Positions 15,532 to 24,413 are shown, counted from the first letter of the stretch. The stretch: DNA of 27,282 nt from an uncultured Desulfuromonadales bacterium (GCA_947259685.1 CAMYNC010000072.1:1-27282), one strand, 5' to 3'. Made by a program: numbers and translations. The notes: generated by a model not told the origin, from the sequence alone.

Positions 15532-16107
15532 ATGAACGATTCGGAGCATAAATGGGATATTCGCTGGCGTGAAAAAGCGAGCAGAGCGACCTGGCAGGTT
15601 GATCCTTGGTTGTTGCGGGCTAGGCCTATGTTGCAACAAGGCAAAGCTCTCGATATCGCCTGTGGTATGGGTCGTAATGCAATGTATCTAGCTGAAGAAG
15701 GGTTTAAGGTGACCGCGGTCGATGTTTCTCAGGTTGGTCTTGATTTACTTCATCAGGAAGCTCAGCGCCGCGAGTTGGAGATTGAAACTCAGCAGATCGA
15801 CCTGGAACAAGGGGAACCGGTCTTGCCGGCCGGGTCTTTTGATCTGTTGCTTAATCTGTTTTATTTACACCGTCCGTTGTTGCCACAGGAACTTGCCAAG
15901 GTCCGTCCCGGCGGCATAGCCGTGATGCGAACCTTCAGCAGGTCAGGTGCCGATAAGTTTGGAGCGGTCCGACCGGAGATTTCGCTTGCCGAGGGAGAAT
16001 TACTGGAGATATTTTCCGGCTGGGAAGTCCTGCTGCACGAAGAAGGACTTGAGCCTTCGGCAAAGGGTGGTTCGCTGGCTGGGATTGTGGCGCGGCGAGC
16101 AGGCTGA
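15532..16107 (+). CDS. SAM-dependent methyltransferase (class I, TehB-like)
   Basis: This 191-residue class I methyltransferase has motif I at LDIACGMGRNAMYLA and the acidic end of the second strand in VTAVDVS. Motif IV is FDLLLNLFYLHRPLL, and LEPSAKGGSLAGIVARR is the closing strand pair. The length and style fit the small TehB/thiopurine-like group, which often act on metalloids or small thiols. AGGGTGAACA precedes the ATG, and it follows the EamA transporter closely, which suggests an export-linked detoxification pair. Positions 16108-16371 show no gene. Confidence 0.85.
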   Translation: MNDSEHKWDIRWREKASRATWQVDPWLLRARPMLQQGKALDIACGMGRNAMYLAEEGFKVTAVDVSQVGLDLLHQEAQRRELEIETQQIDLEQGEPVLPAGSFDLLLNLFYLHRPLLPQELAKVRPGGIAVMRTFSRSGADKFGAVRPEISLAEGELLEIFSGWEVLLHEEGLEPSAKGGSLAGIVARRAG

Positions 16108-16371
16108 ATTTTGTTCCGATTTGACAGGACAGGAAGGCCAGAAACTTTTTGTCCGGGTTGCTCCTCCAGTCAATAACTCCAACAGCCAGACCTCACAAGA
16201 GCCCAAGTATGCCTCAACCAGTTTGCCGAACATGAATATGGCGGGTTCTTATTTGGCCGCGCTGTGGAATGATTCGGTGTTTGCTGACATTTCACAGAAG
16301 AGGGATTTCTAGGATTTCTTTTTAACCTTTCCTGAGTTGTCGCGCCGATTACTTCAGGTATATAGGGCATC

Positions 16372-17361
16372 CTAGAACTGATGGAGTGCCGCAGCCCAGG
16401 TCAATCCCGCCCCGAATGTCACCATTGCTACCAGATCGCCTTCGGCGATTCGGCCGGAGCGTATCCCCTCATCAAGGGCGATAGGGATAGAGGCGGCCGA
16501 GGTATTGCCGAAACGGTCGACATTGACGTAAACTTTTTCTTTGGTGATTCCAAACCGCTTGCCGACCGCTTCAATAATCCGCAGGTTGGCCTGGTGGGGA
16601 ATAAGCAGGTCGATCTCTTCAGGAGAAACCTCTGCTTCTTCTAAAACCTGCTGTAAAACTTTCGTCATCGCCGTCACGGCATGGCGAAAAACCTCCCGAC
16701 CTTCCATGCGGATGGTGGGGAAGTCAGGAGCAACCGGTTTTAGGTTGGCTGGATGCAGACTGCCGCCGCCAGGATTGTAGAGCAGTCCGGTCTGGCGGCC
16801 GTCGCTGCCGAGACGGCTATGAATCAATCCCGATTTATCCTCGGCGGGGATGAGCAGGGCGGCACCTGCGCCATCGCCAAACAGAATGCAGGTGTCCCGG
16901 TCCTGCCAGTTGAGCATCGAGGTCAAGACTTCGGCCCCGATGACCAGAACCCGCTGATAGCCATTGGCGCGCATCATCGCCGAGGCCACTTGTAGGCTAT
17001 AGAGAAACCCCGAGCAGGCTGCGCTGAGGTCAAAGGCGACCGCATTTTTGGCACCAAGCATCGCCTGGACCACGCAAGCGGTGGCCGGAAATTTCATATC
17101 GCCGGTGACGGTGCCAACAATAATCAGATCGACGTCTTCAGCAGAAACCCCGGCCGTCTGAAGAGCGCCACGAGCGGCCTCTGTCGCAAATTTAGAAACC
17201 GGTGTTCCCGCCTCGGCCACATGCCGCTCACGAATGCCGGTTCGTTCAACGATCCAGCTGTCTGTTGTCTCGACTAATTTTTCCAGGTCGGCATTGGTCA
17301 GCACCTTCTCAGGTAGCGCCCGGCCGGTACCGATGATCTGTGCGCCGGTTCCATTTTTCAT
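16372..17361 (-). CDS. fabH: Beta-ketoacyl-ACP synthase III
   Basis: FabH condenses an acyl-CoA primer with malonyl-ACP to start fatty-acid synthesis. From ATG 17361, which has GGAGG close upstream, it has 329 residues, the usual length. The Cys-His-Asn triad is visible: C116 in SAACSGFL, H256 in IPHQANLR and N286 in RFGNTSAAS. The N-terminal ETTDSWIVERTGIRERH block is characteristic. The frame extends upstream to 17418, but without family residues. It is alone rather than in a fab cluster, so it could be a second, specialised copy; the patatin gene faces away from it. Confidence 0.93.
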   Translation of the reverse strand: MKNGTGAQIIGTGRALPEKVLTNADLEKLVETTDSWIVERTGIRERHVAEAGTPVSKFATEAARGALQTAGVSAEDVDLIIVGTVTGDMKFPATACVVQAMLGAKNAVAFDLSAACSGFLYSLQVASAMMRANGYQRVLVIGAEVLTSMLNWQDRDTCILFGDGAGAALLIPAEDKSGLIHSRLGSDGRQTGLLYNPGGGSLHPANLKPVAPDFPTIRMEGREVFRHAVTAMTKVLQQVLEEAEVSPEEIDLLIPHQANLRIIEAVGKRFGITKEKVYVNVDRFGNTSAASIPIALDEGIRSGRIAEGDLVAMVTFGAGLTWAAALHQF

Positions 17362-17440
17362 GTCGGTCCTCCATCTGTTTGACTGGGGAAAACTAACACG
17401 TTCAACCCCAGGTCTCAAGCATTTGAAGTAGAAGATGTTG

Positions 17441-17482
17441 TGGTTCGCTGGGAGCCTTGCCGATTGCTCTCTCAGCGAACCA
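17441..17482. other. 14-bp stem-loop in the fabH/patatin intergenic region
   Basis: Positions 17441-17454 pair with 17469-17482 (13 Watson-Crick pairs and one G-U) around a 14-base loop. This lies 80 bases upstream of fabH on its strand, so it would be in the fabH leader if transcription starts further upstream. A TATAAT hexamer occurs at 17550-17555 on the plus strand, a possible -10 box for the patatin gene, with no good -35. Confidence 0.5.
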
Positions 17483-17627
17483 ATATTTCATTCCTGGCGA
17501 TGGCTGAGTCATTAATCATGCAGAAAAACCATATTCTGGAATCAGTTCTTATAATCCACGCCGTCTCAGGGTAAGATTATTGATACATACCCAGGTTTTT
17601 ACCCACAATGAGGGGAACAGGTTCACT

Positions 17628-18812
17628 ATGGAAAAACAGCAAAGACCGGTACGGGTGGCCATCGCCTGCCAAGGTGGCGGGGCCCACACCGCCTTTACCG
17701 CGGGGGTCCTCGATAAGATCTTGGAGCATAATAGCCAATCTTTCGACATTGTGGCGCTGAGTGGTACCTCGGGTGGTGCTGTTTGCGCGCTCTGCACCTG
17801 GTACGGTTTGAGCAAAGATGACCCGGAGATGGCTCGAAAATTGTTAAACGATTTCTGGACGGACAACTCGGCCTACTCGTTTCTGGAAAAGCTTTGGAAT
17901 CTCTCGGCGCTCTGGGCGGTGAAAGCCCCTATTGAGGCCAAAGTCAGTCCCTATTTCCCCGGTCTATCTTGGGCCATGGATCAGGCCACTCTTCAAGGCG
18001 ATTTCATACAGAAGATGCTCGGGGCCGGGGATGTCGGTGTTTTTTCGAGCTGGACCGCGTTTGCGCGCTCAGAACTGGATAAGTATGTCATAAGACCTGA
18101 GTTTTTAGATTTAAAACGTCTTCTTGAAAAACATGTCGATTTCACCTCTTTACCTCGCCGTAAGAAGAAACCGCGTTTGCTTGTTGGAGCCGTGGAGGTA
18201 TGCACAGGAGAATTTAAAGCTTTTGATTCAATGAAGGATGTGATCCTTCCTGAAACAATTCTTGCTTCTGCGGCGCTTCCCAGCTTGTTTAAGGCGGTCC
18301 ACCTGGAAGACGGCATTTACTGGGACGGACTGTTTTCACAGAACCCTCCGGTAAGGGAGTTTGTAAAGGGCATTGCCCTCGCGGATAAGCCGGACCAGAT
18401 ATGGGTCATCCAAATCAACCCCAGGAGGCGGGATAAAGAGCCTACGACTGTGGAGGAGATACTGGACCGGCGTAACGAACTCTCAGGTAACGTTTCTTTG
18501 GAGCAAGAGATCGACTCGATCAAGACCCTCAACAAGGTTGCCAGGGCTGCTGATAAACTGTTCACGGCCCATCCGGAAATTTCAGCAACCCCAGCTGGCG
18601 AGCCTCTCCGGAAATATAAGACCGTTAAAATCTGCCGCATTGAGATCGATGAAGAAAGTCTTTTTTCCGATGAAGTCTCTGGGCTGGACTATGCATCAAA
18701 GCTGGACCGGGACCCCTCGTTTATCCAGCGGCTTATAAAACATGGCAAAAGCCAAGCGCAGTCTTTTCTTGATGGCTGGCCGGAAATGGTCGATTACGAG
18801 ATCTATAATTAG
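17628..18812 (+). CDS. Patatin-like phospholipase
   Basis: Patatins are acyl hydrolases that release fatty acids from phospholipids with a Ser-Asp dyad. From ATG 17628 this protein has 394 residues. It shows the oxyanion loop QGGGAHTAFTAGVL, the nucleophile S48 in GTSGG and the dyad Asp D233 in WDGLFSQNPP (DGL rather than the common DGG/DGA). A GAGGGGAAC lies slightly far upstream of the ATG; the earlier start at 17580 lacks one. There is no signal peptide, so it is probably cytoplasmic or membrane-surface. It points towards the haem-enzyme operon and converges with it; if it is the lipase that supplies the fatty acid, the pair would form a functional unit on opposite strands. Confidence 0.85.
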   Translation: MEKQQRPVRVAIACQGGGAHTAFTAGVLDKILEHNSQSFDIVALSGTSGGAVCALCTWYGLSKDDPEMARKLLNDFWTDNSAYSFLEKLWNLSALWAVKAPIEAKVSPYFPGLSWAMDQATLQGDFIQKMLGAGDVGVFSSWTAFARSELDKYVIRPEFLDLKRLLEKHVDFTSLPRRKKKPRLLVGAVEVCTGEFKAFDSMKDVILPETILASAALPSLFKAVHLEDGIYWDGLFSQNPPVREFVKGIALADKPDQIWVIQINPRRRDKEPTTVEEILDRRNELSGNVSLEQEIDSIKTLNKVARAADKLFTAHPEISATPAGEPLRKYKTVKICRIEIDEESLFSDEVSGLDYASKLDRDPSFIQRLIKHGKSQAQSFLDGWPEMVDYEIYN

Positions 18813-18859
18813 AGGATATTCTTTGGTTGATGCTGAGTGCCAGCACTCATCGAAGGCGA

Positions 18860-18888
18860 CTTGATCTGACAATGGCAATCAGATCAAG
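18860..18888. terminator. Convergent terminator between patatin and hydrolase genes
   Basis: CTTGATCTGA (18860-18869) and TCAGATCAAG (18879-18888) form a perfect 10-bp stem around a 9-base loop, followed by TTTG. It lies between the two convergent genes. A second short hairpin (TGAGTGC-CA-GCACTCA, 18834-18849) precedes it. Confidence 0.55.
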
Positions 18889-18970
18889 TTTGAACGACGA
18901 TAATTTATCGCCTCATCATGCCAACATCAATTCGGTATCCAGTGCGCAAATATCTTCTGGAATATTATTC

Positions 18971-19882
18971 CTATTGATGACCTGTTGTTGTCAGAAGCAC
19001 CCGTTGAATTTCTTCAGCCAGCCGGTCGGGAGCTTCCAGACTGACGAAATGGCCCACCTCGGCTAGGGGGCGCCAGTCTACTGCGTGGCCGGCATCCCGA
19101 TAACTGTTTTGTGCCACTTTGGCCGACAGGGCACGATCCCTCAACCCCCAGACTTGAGTTATCGGGACCTTGATTGGATTTTTATAGACTGCTTCCAGTT
19201 GCTGCCTTCGCTTTGGCAGCAATTGGGTCCGGACCATTTCACGGTAATAATTGATGGGGCCACGCAGGTCTTCGGGTTTTTGAAAACGTGCGATGAGTTC
19301 GTCCACCAGGGCTCTATTCATGTTGCCTTTTTTGCCTTCCCTCAGGGTAATTGATAAGCTGAGCAACTGCCGGCCAAAATCTGTAGTGAGAGCATACTCG
19401 GGCAGTAGGGGAATCTGGAAAAAGGGGACCCAGGGAATGCGCAGAGTTTGATAGTCGTAAAAGTGGAAGACCGCATGCACCAGGGTTTTAGGGTGGGGAC
19501 CATTGATCACTACAAGATGGCTGATCAAATTGGAATATCGATGAGCAAATATCCAGCTTAGTTCTGCCCCCCAGTCATGGGAGACAATAATCGGTCTTTT
19601 AAGGCCCAATACCTCGATCAGTGCTTTGAGATCATCGGTCAGGGTAAAAACATCGTAGCCACTGCGGGGATGTGCCGAATTTCCGTAGCCCCGCAGATCA
19701 GGCGAGTAAAATTTGGTTTCTGACCCCAGCTGCTGCATCAGCGGTCGCCAGCTCATCCAGCCTTCGGGAAAACCATGCACACAGAGGACAGCGGGGCGGT
19801 CAGGTTTAATCTCGCCGGCCGCAGCAACGAAGAATCTGTTGCCATTGGCTTGAACCTCTGTGAAATCAATCGCTTGGTGCAT
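18971..19882 (-). CDS. Epoxide hydrolase-like alpha/beta hydrolase
   Basis: This 303-residue protein has the alpha/beta-hydrolase fold. HGFPE (36-40) is the oxyanion motif, and the nucleophile is Asp (D103 in SHDWGAELSW), as in soluble epoxide hydrolases and haloalkane dehalogenases rather than Ser esterases. The catalytic His is H278 in GHFVSLEAPDRL. The cap lies between about 130 and 220 and includes several Tyr, as in epoxide hydrolases. AGAGG precedes the ATG. It is the last gene of the minus-strand haem-enzyme operon, 20 bases after the catalase-like gene. The natural substrate may be an epoxy fatty acid formed by the upstream enzymes; this is inference from context. Confidence 0.85.
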   Translation of the reverse strand: MHQAIDFTEVQANGNRFFVAAAGEIKPDRPAVLCVHGFPEGWMSWRPLMQQLGSETKFYSPDLRGYGNSAHPRSGYDVFTLTDDLKALIEVLGLKRPIIVSHDWGAELSWIFAHRYSNLISHLVVINGPHPKTLVHAVFHFYDYQTLRIPWVPFFQIPLLPEYALTTDFGRQLLSLSITLREGKKGNMNRALVDELIARFQKPEDLRGPINYYREMVRTQLLPKRRQQLEAVYKNPIKVPITQVWGLRDRALSAKVAQNSYRDAGHAVDWRPLAEVGHFVSLEAPDRLAEEIQRVLLTTTGHQ

Positions 19883-19902
19883 GGAACCTCTGTTCCCCGC
19901 CC

Positions 19903-21078
19903 TTAGAATTCCTCCCCGGTCGGTTCGATGTGCGGTTCGGCATTGATCTTCTGGCGAAATCTGGATGTTTCCTGGTAGATATGCCTGCGTGCCCGGTTCT
20001 GGTTACCGAGCGGGCGGTGCTCGGCAAGTGTATGCCAGGGGTTGTATGACAGGTTACGGGCGAAGGCCAGCTGCTGCGGGCTGTCGAAGCTTTGGGCCGG
20101 AATTCTGATGCTGGCCAGCTTGATAAACGGCGACAGTTTTTCCGGCCACTGGACCGAAGCGTTTTCGATCGGCATGTGATGCGGGTCGGTTTGAAACTGA
20201 ACCATGAAGTCGAAGCAGACCTCTTCGCTGGTCAGGGTGCTGACCATTGCATCGCGCAGATAGTCGTCTGCAGGGTGCTTTGGGACCTTGGAGCTGCGGC
20301 TTGACACCGGGGAGATGGCATACTGAATCGCCCGGTCTTCACCAAACAGATAGGGCACGCAGCTGTAGTAACGTTGTTCCAGGGGGTTGGCGTAAGAGCG
20401 GGCAAACAGCCCCTGCATCAAGGCATCGCGCAAATGGGAGTCGAAGGGATTGATAAAGTACCAGATGCCGGTGTCGCGATAGGTGTTTTTCTGCAGCTTG
20501 AGGTTTTCCCGGATGTTCGGGGTGGTAAAGGTCGGACAGCTGATGCCCGTAAAATCCACGGTCTGCTGCTCATCGTCGAGTAGTTTGTCGCCCGGTACGC
20601 CCATAAGTTTGATACCGATGCTGAGAATGCCATTGTTTTCAATATCCGGCGTGGCCAGGGGGCCGGGACCGCCGAAGCGGATATAGGCAGGATAGGTTTG
20701 TGGCTCTTTGAACAGACCGACCCGCAGGTTGTCGGCCAGATCGGGCAGGACTTCAAAACTGGCTTTGACCAGTCCATAGGTCTTGGTGTTGCCGGCGCGC
20801 TCGGCGGATTGCTGTTTGTCCTGGTAATGCTTTTTCAGGAACTGGTTCATCTGGTTGGTGATCGCCTCGGTCAGCTGCTGTTCATCGGCCAGCTCGCATT
20901 CTTCCGCCAGGGCCAGGTGCTCATTTTTGCGGAACAGGTTGATCGACCATTGGATAAGTTTTACCAGCGGTTGTTTGAAAAGATCGTCAAAAGTGTCGCG
21001 GTAATAGGGGTCGAGACGTTTTGCCAGGCGGTAGGTTTTGTCCAGAATCGGGCTGATGAATTGTGGGATGTCGTTCAT
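19903..21078 (-). CDS. Catalase-related haem protein lacking the distal histidine
   Basis: This is a 391-residue member of the catalase superfamily, short like the y4iL-type and lipid-peroxide-acting branch. The ATG at 21078 has GAGG upstream; a TTG at 21093 overlapping the upstream stop is less likely. The core pattern FEVLPDLADNLRVGLF, IRFGG and GIKLMGVPGDKLL is clear. The proximal haem ligand is Y345 in RNLSYNPWHTLAEHRPLG. Where related proteins have the distal His in a HAKG-type motif, this one has N97-T-K (by-eye alignment), so normal catalase activity is doubtful. Members of this branch (for example coral allene oxide synthase) rearrange fatty-acid hydroperoxides instead. It follows DyP by 11 bases. 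Confidence 0.85.
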   Translation of the reverse strand: MNDIPQFISPILDKTYRLAKRLDPYYRDTFDDLFKQPLVKLIQWSINLFRKNEHLALAEECELADEQQLTEAITNQMNQFLKKHYQDKQQSAERAGNTKTYGLVKASFEVLPDLADNLRVGLFKEPQTYPAYIRFGGPGPLATPDIENNGILSIGIKLMGVPGDKLLDDEQQTVDFTGISCPTFTTPNIRENLKLQKNTYRDTGIWYFINPFDSHLRDALMQGLFARSYANPLEQRYYSCVPYLFGEDRAIQYAISPVSSRSSKVPKHPADDYLRDAMVSTLTSEEVCFDFMVQFQTDPHHMPIENASVQWPEKLSPFIKLASIRIPAQSFDSPQQLAFARNLSYNPWHTLAEHRPLGNQNRARRHIYQETSRFRQKINAEPHIEPTGEEF

Positions 21079-21089
21079 GGCCACCTCAT

Positions 21090-22514
21090 TCAACCTGCGG
21101 CCAGGTAGCGCAGGGTTCTGATCCCCGGGAGAAAAAAGTAGCCGCCGCCGCGCACCCTGATAAATGGCGGTAGATTGTGGATCGCTTTACGAACCGGCCG
21201 GCCCTGTTCGGTAAAGGTTCCGCCTGGGCCTATGATCGGGTCGGGATCATGATAAAGTCCGTTGAACCTGGGATCGTTGGCCCAGGTTTGCTGGACGAAC
21301 TCGAACTGGCGGCCGATGTTGGCGTTGAGGCAGATAAAGTGCAGTCCGCGCTCGCCGCTGTCCTCGGCTGTCATGAACTCTTCTGGTCTTAGCGATGCGG
21401 CCAGCGGCTCACCGTAAACCCTGCCGCGGCGGAGGATGCGATGGCGGTTGGCAAAATCGAGGGATTTTTGCGTGCCGGGATCGGGGTCGAGGCTGTCGCG
21501 CGGATGGGTACGGCGGATATGGGCACCGAAAGGACATTTTTGTCCCAGCGCGTCGTCTTGATGGTAGTTAAAACTATTGTCGCTGGCCAGGTTGGGATCG
21601 TCCCGGTCCGGTGTTCGTGTGACCGGGGCACCGCTGGGCCAGCGACCGACCATTTTCGAGGCAAGACGGATGGCGGCTTGCGCGTCAGTGTTGCCATCCG
21701 GTCGTTTTGTGGCCTGGGTAGCAAAGTCCCAGAACCCTTTGACATCCTGCTGTAGTTGCCGGAACACCAGGTAACTGCCGTTTTTGCCCAGATCACGTTT
21801 GCCCTTGTCTTGTCCATCGACACCCTCGGCTAGGGGCAGATCATTGGCATGAGGCGCGGTCGAGTCAACCAGTGGCCGCTCAGTAAAACGACCATAGGCA
21901 TTGCTATAACCCAGAATAAATTCCCCGGCAGCCAGCGGATTTTCAGCTCCTTGGGCTTTTGCCAGCCCCTCGATCATGGGCTGGGAAAGGCCATCGCGAA
22001 AGCCGAAGTGTTCTTTGGGTTCAGCGAGTTTGACGGTTTCAAGGGTTTGATGAATCTGTTTGACACCGCCCGCAGCGAATCCGCTTTGCAACTCGCCAGC
22101 CAAACGTTCGAGCTGGTCATTGTCAAGAGCATAGAGCATCAGCAGCAGGTGGATTGCCTCCGCACCGCTTTGCGAGCTTCCCCAGGCCCAGTTCTCTGGC
22201 GCACTGCCACCGATATCGCCCAGAGCGCGTTGTTTGTGGGGGGTGACCATGCCGGCCTGAAAGTCCTCGGAAAATCCGTCCAAAACCCTTTCGTCAATTC
22301 CTAATGCGACCAGACCAGGGTAGCTGAAGGCGAGGTTGAGGCTTTCGGTTTTAGGGCGCAGGCTGCCTGGCGTGATCCGCTCGGTCAGACCTTTCAGCCA
22401 GATTTTAGCGCGATCGCGATCGACAATCTGCAGCAGCATAAAACTTGCGGCGCTGAGGTTGCCGTAACCACGGATGACCAGACCTTGAATATCCTGTAAT
22501 TCCAGTTGTTGCAT
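21090..22514 (-). CDS. DyP-type haem peroxidase
   Basis: DyP peroxidases use peroxide to oxidise bulky substrates in a ferredoxin-like haem fold. This one has 474 residues. The GxxDG motif is G171-F-R-D-G175 with the catalytic Asp 174, the proximal His is H332 in CPFGAHIRRTHPRD, and a haem-side Arg lies in NRHRILRRGRVYG (about 356-368). No Tat signal is present, so it is cytoplasmic. GGGGAG precedes the ATG. It follows the two-repeat membrane protein by 25 bases. It may dispose of lipid peroxides produced by the COX-like enzyme or oxidise their products. Confidence 0.9.
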   Translation of the reverse strand: MQQLELQDIQGLVIRGYGNLSAASFMLLQIVDRDRAKIWLKGLTERITPGSLRPKTESLNLAFSYPGLVALGIDERVLDGFSEDFQAGMVTPHKQRALGDIGGSAPENWAWGSSQSGAEAIHLLLMLYALDNDQLERLAGELQSGFAAGGVKQIHQTLETVKLAEPKEHFGFRDGLSQPMIEGLAKAQGAENPLAAGEFILGYSNAYGRFTERPLVDSTAPHANDLPLAEGVDGQDKGKRDLGKNGSYLVFRQLQQDVKGFWDFATQATKRPDGNTDAQAAIRLASKMVGRWPSGAPVTRTPDRDDPNLASDNSFNYHQDDALGQKCPFGAHIRRTHPRDSLDPDPGTQKSLDFANRHRILRRGRVYGEPLAASLRPEEFMTAEDSGERGLHFICLNANIGRQFEFVQQTWANDPRFNGLYHDPDPIIGPGGTFTEQGRPVRKAIHNLPPFIRVRGGGYFFLPGIRTLRYLAAG

Positions 22515-22539
22515 GATTGCTCCCCTCTGAGCCGGGGTT

Positions 22540-23844
22540 TTACAGTCGTCGCAGCCAGGCTTCGGCGTCCTGTTTACTCATCGGGCCGGAAAGACCTGCG
22601 CGGATCGATTGATTGTTTTTGATGTTTACGGCGGTCAGCTCAGGGTAGGCGCTGTACCAGACCTGAGTCTGTAATTGGTGGTTGCGAATATAATTTTTGA
22701 AGGCCAACTCGTCGCGGGCGCCTTCAAAGATGATCCAGCGCGTACGCGGGTATCCGTAGCCGTTGGTGAAGACCAGATTCAGCCCCCACCAGACGATGTC
22801 GATAAAATCGACCATGTAGCTTTCCAGGCTGCCATCGTAGTTGCTGGCAAAGAGCATGCGCTTTTTATCATCGATGAAAATCCAGCGAGCAAAATGAATG
22901 GTTTTCACGCCGGTCAGGTTGCCCTTGTTGAAAAGATGCCGAACCCCGAAATTAACCACCGCCAGGGAGACCCGCAGGCTGATCAGGCGAGCCCAGCCAG
23001 ACTTGATGTAGCCGACGGCACTGAACTGGTTATGAGCCCAATGATCTTCGAAAGAGCGCAGGTAATTGAGGCGCTGGGTTGATGGGCGAATTCTTTCCAC
23101 CGGGTCGCGCTTTTCCTTGCTGCGCAAAATCAGGATCGTGAGCAAAATCAGTGGTGACAGCAGGATTCCGAGGACCAGACCAAGACCACCCACTCCGATG
23201 AAGTGGGCCTTTTCCCGAATCTTCCAGCAGAGCGGTGGTTGCGGAGCCGGCTTTGTGCCCCAGGCAAGCTCAGGGGTACTCTGGACAAACTGAATGATCT
23301 TCTGGTGGGTTTCGCTGGCGCTGCGTCCGGTCCAGCTGTGCTGATCAAGAAATTCTTCAATCGCTTCACGCAGCTTCGCTTCCTGACGAATCTGGTTGAC
23401 GCTGCGGCCGATCGTGTTGACATAGAAGGCGGCCTCAGAGATCTGCCGGTAGCGCAGGTAGTCCCGCCTGCTTTGTGTGTTCCGCAACTCGGCAACTGGA
23501 TAAGCTTCGCAATGGCTGAAGATGGCATCCAGGCCGGGACCTGCGCTCTCTGCCAGCGCGGTGATAAAGTCATCCAGGGGCGCGTCGACGTTACAGAGCA
23601 GGGCAAGATGTGCGGGGATTGGGGTCTCCTCGAGATCACGATGCTGGTCGGAGGTGACCGGCCGGGCCTCGTCAAGAATCAACAGCCGGGCAAAATGCAG
23701 CTGCGGGAATTGCCCAAAAGGCAGCAGGGCGTTTCCGGCAACATCGGCCACGACCGTCTGCAGGGTTTCGCGCAATGCCCCCAACTGTTCGGGTTTTATT
23801 GGCGAATAGATGGTCAGGGCCTGCTGGTGGGTGACTACAGCCAT
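22540..23844 (-). CDS. Two-repeat membrane protein of unknown function
   Basis: This 434-residue protein belongs to no named family that I can place. Two related halves are visible. The first has LHFARLLILDE (49-59) then CNVDAPLDDFI and GLDAIFSHCEAYP. The second has IHFARWIFIDD (316-326) then SNYDGSLESYM and GLNLVFTNGYGYP. They are separated by a single strong membrane helix at about 216-240 and a basic linker. Each half has the look of an alpha/beta-barrel dimer module related in style to the DyP fold. The ATG has AAGGAAAG upstream. It sits between the 157-residue protein and DyP, inside the operon, so it may anchor the complex at the membrane. Confidence 0.8.
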   Translation of the reverse strand: MAVVTHQQALTIYSPIKPEQLGALRETLQTVVADVAGNALLPFGQFPQLHFARLLILDEARPVTSDQHRDLEETPIPAHLALLCNVDAPLDDFITALAESAGPGLDAIFSHCEAYPVAELRNTQSRRDYLRYRQISEAAFYVNTIGRSVNQIRQEAKLREAIEEFLDQHSWTGRSASETHQKIIQFVQSTPELAWGTKPAPQPPLCWKIREKAHFIGVGGLGLVLGILLSPLILLTILILRSKEKRDPVERIRPSTQRLNYLRSFEDHWAHNQFSAVGYIKSGWARLISLRVSLAVVNFGVRHLFNKGNLTGVKTIHFARWIFIDDKKRMLFASNYDGSLESYMVDFIDIVWWGLNLVFTNGYGYPRTRWIIFEGARDELAFKNYIRNHQLQTQVWYSAYPELTAVNIKNNQSIRAGLSGPMSKQDAEAWLRRL

Positions 23845-23877
23845 GAAACTTTCCTTTTAGAACAGGGTCGTTGAAGC

Positions 23878-24351
23878 TCAGTCCGCGGTCGCATTGCTAT
23901 TTTCCCCAGTCACCGCCTCCAAGGCAAAATCAAGAATATGCTTATTGCCCCACCAGACCTTGCCCAGATAAATGCCGGGCTCAACTTCGCGGATTTCATC
24001 GCGGATTTTGCGGGCAAAGAATGAGGTTTTGGAATAATCGATGATGATTGTTTCTTTGCCGTCCATCCAGCTTGCGCCGCGGTACACTTTGGCGACGATA
24101 AAGGTCAGACTCAAGGGGCTGATTTTATTGATCAGGACACCATTGTCGGGGGGGGCGAAGATGTCAAAGACCTTGCCCTGCCAGGCCAGCAGCCGAGCCA
24201 GCCGTGCGTAAAGCTTGGCCAGATGAGTGCCGGCGACAATGGCCGTGCCGCGCATCTCACCGGTCGGAACCTTCCCTGCAGTTGCCTGTTTGTAGGTCTC
24301 GTCCAACTGGTCGCGAGTCATATCAAGAAAATTGCTGACGGTTGCATTCAC
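23878..24351 (-). CDS. Conserved-looking hypothetical protein, 157 residues
   Basis: I do not recognise this family. It has a short N-terminal helix (NFLDMTRDQLDETY), a glycine-bearing segment PTGEMRGTAIVAGT, a middle helix, then beta-rich sequence: ISPLSLTFIVAKVYRG, KETIIIDYSKTS, IREVEPGIYLGKVWWG. The alternating strands with a GxxLGxxWWG-type end suggest a small beta barrel or lipocalin-like fold that could bind a fatty acid (inference only). It lies 62 bases after the P450 and 33 bases before the membrane protein, within the operon. Confidence 0.75.
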   Translation of the reverse strand: MNATVSNFLDMTRDQLDETYKQATAGKVPTGEMRGTAIVAGTHLAKLYARLARLLAWQGKVFDIFAPPDNGVLINKISPLSLTFIVAKVYRGASWMDGKETIIIDYSKTSFFARKIRDEIREVEPGIYLGKVWWGNKHILDFALEAVTGENSNATAD

Positions 24352-24413
24352 GGTATCGATCCTTTGTTTAAGCGCCTTGCGGCGGTCCGGCTGGACATCG
24401 ACTGCCCAGATTT

